Origin: an uncultured bacterium
GTDB lineage: Bacteria; Actinomycetota; Coriobacteriia; Coriobacteriales; Eggerthellaceae
Assembly: GCA_937890835.1 (NCBI GenBank)
Contig: CALADF010000033.1
Coordinates: 1 to 64,000 of the forward strand
Direction of reading: 5' to 3'
Length of the DNA: 64,000 nucleotides
This document shows, one piece after another, positions 8,509-16,450 of the stretch (its first letter is position 1; each line of letters opens with the position of its first letter). Under the pieces are notes generated by a model. The model was given only the letters and a program-made list of their open reading frames with translations. It was not told the DNA's origin and ran no database searches. The translations under genes were made by a program, and so were the position numbers.

Positions 8509-9429
8509 ATGTACAAGATCCATTGCCTCAACAATATCTCCGCTGAGGGCTTGGCCCTGCTCACCGAGAACTACGAGCTCACCGAGAACATCGAGGAGGC
8601 CGATGCGATCCTCGTGCGCTCCGCGAACATGCACGAGATGGAGATCCCCGAGAACCTCAAGGCCGTTGCTCGCGCAGGCGCCGGCGTCAACAATATTCCG
8701 CTCGATGCGCTCGCCGAGGCGGGCATCCCCGTGTTCAACACGCCCGGAGCCAATGCCAACGCGGTGAAGGAGCTCGTTATCGCCGGCATGCTGCTCGCAT
8801 CGCGCGATATCGTCGGCGGCATCGACTGGGTGCGCGACAACGCTGACGACGAGAACGTGGGCAAGGCGGCTGAGAAGGCGAAGAAGGCGTTCGCGGGCGG
8901 CGAGATCTTCGGCAAGACGCTCGGCGTCATAGGCCTTGGAGCCATCGGCAAGCTCGTCGTGGCCGCCGCCGAGGCGCTCGGCATGAAGGTCGTCGGTTGC
9001 GATCCCTTCCTCGACGCCGAGCGCGCAGCCGCCATCTCCGAGACGATGACGTTCACCTCCGAGCTGCCCGAGTTGTTGGCGGCTTCGAGCTACGTCACCA
9101 TCCACGTGCCCGCCATGGACTCGACGCGCGGCATGATCGACGCCGCGGCTATCGATCAGATGAAGGACGGCGCGGTGTTCCTGAACTTCTCCCGCGACGT
9201 GCTGGTTGACGATGCTGCCATGGCCGCCGCACTTGAGAGCGGCAAGATCTCCCGTTATGTGACCGACTTCGCGAACCCTGCGGTCGTCAAGATGGAACGC
9301 GCCATCGTGCTGCCCCACCTGGGCGCCTCGACCGCCGAGGCGGAGGACAATTGCGCCAAGATGGCGGTTTCCGAGATCATGGACTACCTGGAAAACGGCG
9401 TGAAGACCCACTGCGTGAACGGCCTTTAG
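8509..9429 (+). CDS. serA: D-3-phosphoglycerate dehydrogenase-like oxidoreductase
   Basis: NAD-dependent 2-hydroxyacid dehydrogenase, probably the first step of serine synthesis. The 306 residues contain ADAILVRSANMHE (about 30-42), RAGAGVNNIPL (about 55-65), the Rossmann motif GVIGLGAIGKLV (about 142-153), NFSRDVLVDD with the catalytic Arg (about 223-232) and LPHLGAST with the catalytic His (about 270-277). It lacks a C-terminal ACT domain, like the short clostridial/actinobacterial type, so serine feedback through ACT is not expected. Start at 8509 follows AAGGGGAT. Substrate is inferred from the MYxIHCLNxI group. Confidence 0.85.
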   Translation: MYKIHCLNNISAEGLALLTENYELTENIEEADAILVRSANMHEMEIPENLKAVARAGAGVNNIPLDALAEAGIPVFNTPGANANAVKELVIAGMLLASRDIVGGIDWVRDNADDENVGKAAEKAKKAFAGGEIFGKTLGVIGLGAIGKLVVAAAEALGMKVVGCDPFLDAERAAAISETMTFTSELPELLAASSYVTIHVPAMDSTRGMIDAAAIDQMKDGAVFLNFSRDVLVDDAAMAAALESGKISRYVTDFANPAVVKMERAIVLPHLGASTAEAEDNCAKMAVSEIMDYLENGVKTHCVNGL

Positions 9430-9472
9430 CCGTCTTGCGCCTTCGCGGCCGGTTTTCGCCTCGGTGGATTTG

Positions 9473-9508
9473 AACGCGGGCTCGGGCATGGTTGCTCGAG
9501 CCCGCGTT
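9473..9508 (+). terminator. 12-bp perfect hairpin after serA
   Basis: AACGCGGGCTCG and CGAGCCCGCGTT are perfect arms around a 12-base loop between the convergent serA and activase genes. It may act in both directions. Confidence 0.5.
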
Positions 9509-9540
9509 GTCGTTCGCGGGTCGCGCGTTTCGCGAACGAA

Positions 9541-9584
9541 GGGAGGCGACCCTTTCGGGCGAGGCTGGCCTCCCCTCTTTTAAA
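9541..9584 (+). terminator. terminator between convergent genes
   Basis: GGGAGGC and GCCTCCC arms (9541-9547, 9568-9574) are followed by CTCTTTTAAAA on the plus strand. Confidence 0.5.
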
Positions 9585-9585
9585 A

Positions 9586-12500
9586 TCATCGTCTGAGGGT
9601 GGTCTCCGCTGCGAGACGCTCGCGTGCCGTTTCCGCGGCGAGGCGGATGCGGTTTTTCCGGTTGAGCGCGGACGCTTCGGGGTCGTAATCGACGAAAGTG
9701 ATGCTCATCAGGGGAAACAGTTTTTTGATCTCATGGAGGGCTCCGCGGCCGTGAACGTGGCCCTTCAAGCATCCGAAGCTCAGCAGATAGATGATATCGC
9801 GTATGCCCCCATCGTCGAAGCCGGCGAGCTGATCGAGGTAGCGCACGTCCTCCACGCAGATCAGCTTCGGCTCGGGTAGCACGGGCTCGCAGCCGAGCTC
9901 GATGAGCATCTCGACGAGGTCGTCGTTCATGAACGGGTCGAAGCACAGAAGGGGGTTGCCGACGATGCCGACCTTCGGTTTCGGTTCGTCCGGGCGAACG
10001 GCCGCGCCCGCTCTCGACATCGTCGCTTTATCCCCGCAACGCTTCGCCGCGGCCTTGGCCGCTTCGTCCCACGAGGCCGACCAGGAAAACGAGGGCGCCG
10101 CGCCGGTCGCTCGCTCGACCATGCGGGGGATGGCTTCGGTGAGGCAATCGAGGCAGGTAGGCGGGAGCTCGATGTGCTCGACGCCCGGGTTCTCGCGGAT
10201 CAAGCGGATGACGCGGGCCGCCATGACGTCGGCCGTGAAGCACACGTCGCTTGCGGTGTCGCGTCGCGCGATGGAGAGGTCCTGCAGGTCGAGCGGAGGC
10301 TCCGTGAGGATCTTGCACGGGTTCACCTTAGGCGTGGAGCTCGGCGTGCTCGCTTCTCCTCCGCCTTCTCGCGCCGAACACGGCGAGGGCTTTCCGCATC
10401 TGCTCGAAGCCCCTCTCCGCTTGCCGCTTTCAATGGCCTCGGCGAGCGTGCGCAGGCGAATTCGGATGTGCGCGGTATCGGTGATGTCGTCGATTTTGAG
10501 GGTCGTGCAGGGTTTGCCCGCTTCCTCGAGCACGCCTCGGGCCTCTTCGATGGACATCGCGTCGAATCCGCAGCCGAAGGACTGCAGGCATATCATGTCG
10601 ATGCCGGGGTTCTCCGCGACGAACGTCGCCGCGCGCACGAGTCGCTTCGCGGGCTTCCAGGGGTACGTTCCCGCGTATTGGCGCTTGCGCGCTTCGCGGA
10701 GGTGGTTGGTGAGTCCCGCCATGCACAGCACGGTGAAGCCTTGTCGGAGGAGCTCCTCGTCGATGCCGTGCATGAAAGCGACGTCGTTGTGGTAGGGGCG
10801 GCCTGCGAGCAGCACGGCATGTCCCGAGGGGTCGCGGGCAAGTTCGGCGAGGGCTTTCTCCGTTTCCACGACGAGCGTCTTCTCGAAACGCTGCTGCTCG
10901 CGGAGGGCGGCGGCGATAGCCTCGTCGAACCGCACGCGCGAGATCCTCGCGCCGACCGTTCGCGCCGCATGGTCGAGCGCTCGGTGAAGTTCTCCCAAGG
11001 ACCTCTCGTCTTGCGCGATGCGCGTCGGCTTATAGCCGATCAAAAGCGGGCTGATCAGCGGAGGTTCTTCGACGTTATCCGAAAGCGCATCGGCGTATTC
11101 GCAGGAGACGGGGCAGTGGTTGCCGCGTTCGAACTTCGGCATGAGGACGAAATCGGCTCCCTTTTCCCGTAGGCTGTAGAAGCGTGGATGGGCGATCTTC
11201 GCGGGGTAGCAGACGCCATCCGATGGAACGCTTTCCCATGCCCGGATGGGGCATGCCGTCATATCCTCGCAGTCGGGCGTGAGCACCGAGAAGCCGAGGC
11301 CGACTATGAGCGTATGCCAAAACGCGGTGTACTCGTACGTTTCGAGGGCGCCGATGACGCCGATCTGCAGCGAACCGAGCATACCCGGGGCTTTTACGTC
11401 TCCATAGCGCGCGATGAGCTGCTGCTCGCAGGCGACGAGGTTGACGGGCTTGAAGCCCGATTCCCCTCGGAGGATACGATGCTCGGGGGGTTCGCCCGGG
11501 AGAGCGTGATGGGAGGCTCGCTGCCCGAAGCGCGCCGTCGGGTCTTCGACCGCCGGCTCTTGCGTCGTCCGCAGGGCCTCATCGACCCCCCGAGGGCATC
11601 GGTTTCCCGATACGTACGCCCGCCCGCCGCCGAAGAAAGTGACGTCGAGCGCGCAGCGGTTCTCGCAGCCGCTGCATCTCGTTCGTTGCTTGACGGGCGC
11701 GAAGGCCTCGAGCTCTTCTCGGCTTATGAGCGTGCTCATCGGCGCGGGGCTCGACGGTTGCGCTTTCCGCCCGTCGGCATTGCGCGGGTCGCTCGCTTCG
11801 TCGGGCGCCACGGGGGCGTTATGGTGCCGGGTGGGCGTCGTCGCTTTATCGCGGGCTCTCTCGCGGGCGATGAGAGCGGCGCCGATCGCACCTGCAAGGT
11901 GGGCCTGGTCGCATCGCGTCACCTCGGCGCCTATGGTGAGCTCGAAGGCTCGTAGCACCGCGTTCGATTTAAACGTGCCGCCCTGCACGACGATGGCGTC
12001 GCCGAGCGTGTCGATCTTGTTCGCTCCTATAATGCGGAAAAGCGCGTTGTGCACGACCGAATAAGCGACGCCCGCCGCGATGTCTTCAAGCGAGGCTCCG
12101 ATCTTTTGGGCATGGCGAACGCGCGAGTTCATGAAAACCGTGCAGCGGGTTCCTAGGTCGACGGGTCGTTTCGCGCGGAGCGCTTGCCGCGCGAACTCGT
12201 CGGGCGTGATGTTGAGCGAATGAGCCGTTGACTCGACGAAGGCTCCGCATCCGCTCGAGCACGCCTCGTTCAGCACGGCGTCGACGATTCGCCCGTCGCG
12301 CACCCAGAGCGCCTTCATGTCCTGACCGCCTATGTCGAGTAGAAACGACGCATCAGCTCGCAGGTGGAGCGCGGCTCGCAGGTGGGCCGCCGTCTCGACC
12401 ACGCCGCTGTCGACCCCCAGCCCCGCGCGAACGAGGTCCTCTCCGTAACCGGTCGCGGTTGCGTGGGCTATCCAGGCGGCGGGGGCGTTCGATTGCTCGC

Positions 12501-13614
12501 GAGGACGGGGAATGGCGTCGCGAAGATCGACGAGCATGTGCGCGAGCGTGCTCGGCATGTCTCCCTTGATCGGCTCGTAGGCGCTGTGGAGCAGACGGGC
12601 CTCGTCGTCGATGACGGCCAGCTTGACGGTCGTCGAGCCGGCGTCGATGCCAAGGTAGAGCGGCCCGCGTGCGCTCTCGAGGGGTGCTCGCTCGAAGGAG
12701 ACGTTCCGGTGTCCCTGCTCGAACCGAGCGAGGTCTTCTTCGCTCTCGAACAGGGCGCCGAGCCTGCCGAGGTCGTCTTCAGGTTCGTCGAGGGACGCGA
12801 TTCGCGCGAGAAGTTCCGTCAGCGTCTGCGTTGAGGGGTTCTCGCGCGTTGAGAGGAGGGCGGTGTCGCGCGCGGTGAGAAGATGTGCGTCGGGTGGCTT
12901 GACCCCCGCGTCCTCGGCGAGCCCGAGCCTTTCCCTGAAACGTGCGACGAGATAGGGCGCGTGCTCCAGAGGGCCGCCGAGGAAGACGATCGTGCCTTTC
13001 AGGGGACGTCCGCATGCGAGCCCTCCGATCGTCTGCCTCACCACGGCGTCGTAGGCGCTCGCCGCGATGTCGGCTTTGCTCGCTCCCGCGTTGAGCAAAG
13101 GGCGGATGTCGGTTTGGGCGAACACGGCGCATCGAGAGGCGATGGGGTGGATCGTGCGGGCCTCGAAGGCCAGATCGCTCATGTCCGAGGGATCGACGTC
13201 GAGTATGAACGCGATGGTGTCGATGAATCCTCCCGTGCCTCCCGCGCAGGTCGTGTTCATTCTCTGCTCGACGTCGCCGCTCAGATAGATGATCTTGGCG
13301 TCTTCGCCGCCGAGCTCGATGGCGACGTCGGCGTCGGGGCGGATGTCGCCGACGGCATGCGCGGTGGCGATAACCTCTTGGACGAACGGGAGCCGGAGCG
13401 TCTCGGCGATGCCGATGGCGGACGATCCCGTGATGGCGACATGGGCGGCGACGTCGCCGAGGCGGCGCCTCGCGTCTTCTATCGTCGCAGCGAGCGTGCG
13501 CACGACGTTCGCTTGATGCCTTCGGTAGGCGGAGAAGAGCATAGTTCCGCCTTCGTCAAGGATAATCAACTTGACGGTTTTAGAGCCTGCGTCTATGCCG
13601 ATCCGATAAGCCAT
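9586..13614 (-). CDS. giant acyl-CoA dehydratase activase (double BadF/HgdC ATPase + DUF2229/HgdB-like)
   Basis: A 1342-residue fusion. Residues 1-260 and about 316-590 are two ASKHA ATPase domains beginning MAYRIGIDAGSKTVKLI and LYLGIDAGSTTVKLAV. Each carries the two cysteines that bridge the HgdC [4Fe-4S] cluster: TTCAGGTGG (C123) with SRCAVF (C162), and EACSSGCGAF with GTRCTVF. After a CSGCENRC...CPRG segment comes a DUF2229/HgdB-like part with LQIGVIGALETYEYTAFW, CYPAKIAHPR, GNHCPVSCEY, LLAGRPYHND and C-terminal GIVGNPLLCFDPFMND. Such fusions are thought to inject low-potential electrons by ATP hydrolysis into dehydratases or reductases; the target here is unknown. The gene starts 12 bases after the LuxR gene and forms an operon with it. 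Confidence 0.88.
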   Translation of the reverse strand: MAYRIGIDAGSKTVKLIILDEGGTMLFSAYRRHQANVVRTLAATIEDARRRLGDVAAHVAITGSSAIGIAETLRLPFVQEVIATAHAVGDIRPDADVAIELGGEDAKIIYLSGDVEQRMNTTCAGGTGGFIDTIAFILDVDPSDMSDLAFEARTIHPIASRCAVFAQTDIRPLLNAGASKADIAASAYDAVVRQTIGGLACGRPLKGTIVFLGGPLEHAPYLVARFRERLGLAEDAGVKPPDAHLLTARDTALLSTRENPSTQTLTELLARIASLDEPEDDLGRLGALFESEEDLARFEQGHRNVSFERAPLESARGPLYLGIDAGSTTVKLAVIDDEARLLHSAYEPIKGDMPSTLAHMLVDLRDAIPRPREQSNAPAAWIAHATATGYGEDLVRAGLGVDSGVVETAAHLRAALHLRADASFLLDIGGQDMKALWVRDGRIVDAVLNEACSSGCGAFVESTAHSLNITPDEFARQALRAKRPVDLGTRCTVFMNSRVRHAQKIGASLEDIAAGVAYSVVHNALFRIIGANKIDTLGDAIVVQGGTFKSNAVLRAFELTIGAEVTRCDQAHLAGAIGAALIARERARDKATTPTRHHNAPVAPDEASDPRNADGRKAQPSSPAPMSTLISREELEAFAPVKQRTRCSGCENRCALDVTFFGGGRAYVSGNRCPRGVDEALRTTQEPAVEDPTARFGQRASHHALPGEPPEHRILRGESGFKPVNLVACEQQLIARYGDVKAPGMLGSLQIGVIGALETYEYTAFWHTLIVGLGFSVLTPDCEDMTACPIRAWESVPSDGVCYPAKIAHPRFYSLREKGADFVLMPKFERGNHCPVSCEYADALSDNVEEPPLISPLLIGYKPTRIAQDERSLGELHRALDHAARTVGARISRVRFDEAIAAALREQQRFEKTLVVETEKALAELARDPSGHAVLLAGRPYHNDVAFMHGIDEELLRQGFTVLCMAGLTNHLREARKRQYAGTYPWKPAKRLVRAATFVAENPGIDMICLQSFGCGFDAMSIEEARGVLEEAGKPCTTLKIDDITDTAHIRIRLRTLAEAIESGKRRGASSRCGKPSPCSAREGGGEASTPSSTPKVNPCKILTEPPLDLQDLSIARRDTASDVCFTADVMAARVIRLIRENPGVEHIELPPTCLDCLTEAIPRMVERATGAAPSFSWSASWDEAAKAAAKRCGDKATMSRAGAAVRPDEPKPKVGIVGNPLLCFDPFMNDDLVEMLIELGCEPVLPEPKLICVEDVRYLDQLAGFDDGGIRDIIYLLSFGCLKGHVHGRGALHEIKKLFPLMSITFVDYDPEASALNRKNRIRLAAETARERLAAETTLRR

Positions 13615-13626
13615 GTTGAAAGTTCG

Positions 13627-15354
13627 TCAGCGTCGTTTCTGATCGGAGGAGAAGGCGCCCTCGGGCGCGGGCTCATCGCCGTGCTCGCCATCGAGATTGC
13701 GGTCCTCCACCATGTTGAGCAGCTCCTGCTGCGTATGGATGTCGAGCTTGCGATAGATATGGTTGATGTGCGTTTTGGCGGTGCTCTTCGAGATGCACAG
13801 CTTGTCCTGGATGAAAGCTGCGTTATGGCCCTTGGCGAGCAAGAACATGACCTCGGTCTCGCGACGGGAGAGCAGGTAGCAGTCGGCTATCTCCTCGCAG
13901 CGCGCGTGGAAGCGACCCTTCGCGCGAATCTTGGCGTCGACTTCCGCTGCGCCGATTTCCTCGCTGTCTGTCTCCTGCTGCGGCTCGTCTTCGACCTGCT
14001 GCTTCTCGATATGCGTCTGCAGCGCATCGTAGCCGGGCATCTTGATCACGTGGTTGGGGTCGACGATGGCGCGAACCTCGCGGCGGCGCGGCAGCAACGA
14101 ATAGGCTACCGCGAGGGCCAGCATGAGGACCAAGGCCCCTTCGGCGTTGCCGAACACTCCCGTGATCGTGTTGTCGCCGGGGATCTGCGCGAGCCAGGAG
14201 CCGACGAGCGAGCCGAGCTCGAGCAGGCCGCGTCCGAGACCGAACATGAAGATGGGCGAGAGGCGGAACTCCTGGGAGAGGTCCGCGATGAGAAACCACA
14301 TGAGCGTTTCAAAGCAGATGTATCCTGCGATGACGAAGAAGCCTGCGAGCAGAGCGTAATCGCCGAAAAGATGCGGCACGCAGAACACCGCCAGGGCGAT
14401 GGCGGGGAGAACGCAGCGAAAGATCATATCCCAGTACGACTCGTTCTTCGAGATGGCCATCGTCGCGATGATGGCGGCGAGGCCCGCGCAAGCGGCGGCT
14501 CCGATGACAAGCTGCGCCGTCAAATCCTCGTAGGGGAGAAGCCCGCTGAGGCAGACGTGGCGCAGAGCGCCCAGAACGAAGCCGAAAATGACGATGGGAA
14601 GGCCGAAGCGCAGGACGAACGCTGTGCGGTGGATGGGCAGCGGGTGGAAGATCGGCATCTCCTGGCGGCGGTAGTAGGGGATGGGCGTGAGCTTCCAGAG
14701 GATAAGCGACGCCGCTATGGGCAAAACGCAGGCGAGAAAGCCCGAAAGAGGCACCGGGGCCCAGTGAATGAGGATCAGATAGACCGCCACGCCGATGACG
14801 ATGGCCACCACGGTGTTCAATATGATGGTGGTGAACTCGTAACGCGCGAACGCGGTGCCCCACAGCACGGTCATGAGGCTCGCGCCCATGCCCATGAGGG
14901 CGCCGGCGACTACGGCAAAGGCCGTGCCCGTCGGCTCGAGCCCGGTTCCGTAAATGAGCAACGTGCCCATGCTCGCCAAGCAGGTGGCGGTTATGAGCGC
15001 GTTTTTCCCGACGTAGAATTTCAGCAGAAGCTGATTGGAGAAGGCGAGCAGAAGCAGACACGCGCCAAGCGTGAGGAGGAACGTGTCGAACACGATGGGC
15101 AGGCAGTGCTCGGGAAGAACCGGGGTGCTCGGGAGAAGGGTCGAGGGCGCGAAGACGTAGCCCATGCCGAAGATGACGAGAAAGATCCAGGCTTGGAAGA
15201 CGCCGAAACCCACCGAGAGGGAGTTGAGGTCGCCCGTTGCGTCCGAATCGTCCTTTCCGTGTGCGATGCTGATGGTTATATGCGGAAAACGCTCTGCCAC
15301 GCGGGACCCCTCGAATCTAGCCGTCGTCATACTGTCGTCACGACGTTTTCTCAT
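13627..15354 (-). CDS. membrane LuxR-type regulator (about 12 TM + HTH)
   Basis: A 575-residue fusion of an MFS-like membrane domain (about 12 hydrophobic helices, residues about 45-440) with a linker rich in Q/E/D and a C-terminal LuxR helix-turn-helix (LLSRRETEVMFLLAKGHN...ISKSTAKTHINHIYRKL, about 505-555). This architecture is very common in Eggerthellaceae, where it typically sits beside molybdoenzyme genes and is thought to sense small aromatic or other metabolites at the membrane. It is co-directional with the activase and divergent from the molybdoenzyme cluster. Start at 15354; an alternative ATG is 24 bases downstream. Confidence 0.92.
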   Translation of the reverse strand: MRKRRDDSMTTARFEGSRVAERFPHITISIAHGKDDSDATGDLNSLSVGFGVFQAWIFLVIFGMGYVFAPSTLLPSTPVLPEHCLPIVFDTFLLTLGACLLLLAFSNQLLLKFYVGKNALITATCLASMGTLLIYGTGLEPTGTAFAVVAGALMGMGASLMTVLWGTAFARYEFTTIILNTVVAIVIGVAVYLILIHWAPVPLSGFLACVLPIAASLILWKLTPIPYYRRQEMPIFHPLPIHRTAFVLRFGLPIVIFGFVLGALRHVCLSGLLPYEDLTAQLVIGAAACAGLAAIIATMAISKNESYWDMIFRCVLPAIALAVFCVPHLFGDYALLAGFFVIAGYICFETLMWFLIADLSQEFRLSPIFMFGLGRGLLELGSLVGSWLAQIPGDNTITGVFGNAEGALVLMLALAVAYSLLPRRREVRAIVDPNHVIKMPGYDALQTHIEKQQVEDEPQQETDSEEIGAAEVDAKIRAKGRFHARCEEIADCYLLSRRETEVMFLLAKGHNAAFIQDKLCISKSTAKTHINHIYRKLDIHTQQELLNMVEDRNLDGEHGDEPAPEGAFSSDQKRR

Positions 15355-15511
15355 AATAAAACGCCATCTGAATCGCGACTATGATACCCCACCTCGCAGC
15401 CATACTCGACCGAAAATGACTTTCGCGGGGCATCGACCTCAAAACGCCTCCCACAGGCCCTCTCACGAGCTCCCGAGGATGGTTATAACGCTGAACAGGG
15501 GATTTGTATTC

Positions 15512-15541
15512 AGGTTGAAAGAAATCAACCTCACGGGTTGA
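15512..15541 (+). promoter_or_regulatory. candidate regulator box: GGTTGA/TCAACC half-sites
   Basis: AGGTTGA (15512-15518) and TCAACCT (15525-15531) are perfect arms of a 20-bp dyad, and a third half-site GGTTGA follows at 15536-15541. If TATAAA at 15552-15557 is the -10, the dyad centre lies near -42.5, the classical position for a LuxR-family activator box. Binding by the adjacent LuxR protein is inference. Confidence 0.55.
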
Positions 15542-15615
15542 GGTCGAAAATTATAAAACGACCTTATGGAACGAACCTAATACCGTTCACCTTACCTATA
15601 TTGCCGCTTGTCTGA

Positions 15616-15629
15616 TCTTTTGCAAAAGA
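15616..15629. promoter_or_regulatory. 14-bp perfect palindrome
   Basis: TCTTTTGCAAAAGA is fully self-complementary, in the control region about 315 bases before the zinc-ribbon start. It could be an operator for an unidentified dimeric regulator. Confidence 0.4.
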
Positions 15630-15943
15630 GACGACCTCGCTAACACGTACGAAACCAGGTGAGGAAACAGGGATCCGAACCTCGGAAAAAAGACGTGACG
15701 GAGGGGGTGCGCGACCGATCTTGTCTTCGGCCGCGCGCATAGAAGGAACTATCAACGTGAGGTTCTGAGCGGCGATCCGGTTGTCCGATCGGATCACGGC
15801 GACTCGCAAGGGTCGCACGCTTCGGGGAGGGTCTCATGGGTCATTCGCGCAAGCTTCCAGACGGCTGCGCATGACATAGTAGGAAGCCCGGCAGGCAAGG
15901 CGAAACCGAGCTTGCATGGGCGAGTCGACAAGGAGGATTCCTT

Positions 15944-16192
15944 ATGTGTTTTAGACCGGCAGATGCCTCCGCAGGTGCGGGCCCGAACAAGTGCCCCGAG
16001 TGCGGCAAGACCATCCAGATGATGGGCGGCATCGTTTTGAAGTCCTGCCCCTTCTGCAAGGCCGACTTCAGCAAGTACGTGAATGCTGACGGCACCCCCA
16101 AGGCTGCCCCCGGCGCCCCCGCGGCCCCGGCTGCCCCCGGCGCGCCGAGCGCTCCGGCTGCCCCCGGCGCCCCCAAGGCTCCCGGCGCGTAA
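15944..16192 (+). CDS. zinc-ribbon protein with P/A/G-rich repeat tail
   Basis: An 82-residue protein. Residues 1-50 hold one zinc ribbon (CPECGK about 17-22, CPFCKADF about 39-46); residues about 52-82 are a low-complexity tail of APGAP/AAPAAP units. The RBS AAGGAGG before ATG 15944 is near-perfect. The gene precedes the molybdoenzyme on the same strand, after a divergent regulator. Function unknown; a metal- or cofactor-handling accessory or a scaffold for the enzyme is a guess from position only. Confidence 0.7.
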   Translation: MCFRPADASAGAGPNKCPECGKTIQMMGGIVLKSCPFCKADFSKYVNADGTPKAAPGAPAAPAAPGAPSAPAAPGAPKAPGA

Positions 16193-16218
16193 GCCGACTT
16201 AACCCGAGCTAATCGGTC

Positions 16219-16341
16219 CCGCGTGCGAAAGCACGGAAGCGAGCTTCCCCGCTCGCCGCGAACAGGGAATTCGCAAAAGCCCATACGGCTTTACTTTTTG
16301 GCTTCAGGCGTGCCGCCTTTCAGCTAGGGACGAAAGGCGGC
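16219..16341 (+). other. array of four hairpins between the zinc-ribbon and molybdoenzyme genes
   Basis: In order: a stem with GAAA tetraloop (CGTGC gaaa GCACG, about 16220-16235), GCGAGC/GCTCGC (about 16239-16256), AAAGCC/GGCTTT followed by ACTTTTT (16276-16299, a weak terminator), and the 10-bp perfect GCCGCCTTTC/GAAAGGCGGC (16312-16341). Together they form a structured 3'/5' untranslated segment. I cannot match it to a known riboswitch, including the Moco motif. Confidence 0.5.
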
Positions 16342-16450
16342 GGCCGCTTCGGAAACCACATCCGCGCGGCTAGCTTGTTGATAGCGCGTCCTTCACCGGT
16401 CGCGCGAAGAGTTTCACGGAACGTAGGAAACGTGGAGAAAGAAGGAAAGT

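Larger units (their letters stand above)
15355..15943. promoter_or_regulatory. 589-bp divergent control region
   Basis: No gene is supported. It separates the LuxR/activase operon from the zinc-ribbon/molybdoenzyme cluster and contains the dyad and palindrome listed separately. A minus-strand TATAAC (15487-15482) may be the LuxR-gene -10 and a plus-strand TATAAA (15552-15557) a -10 for the other side, which would give the zinc-ribbon gene a leader of about 380 bases. Confidence 0.55.

Noticed and set aside
12883..15384. 833-codon open frame antisense to the LuxR and activase genes
   Set aside because: Composition is D/G/E/H-rich without motifs; the minus strand has TM helices and a LuxR HTH.
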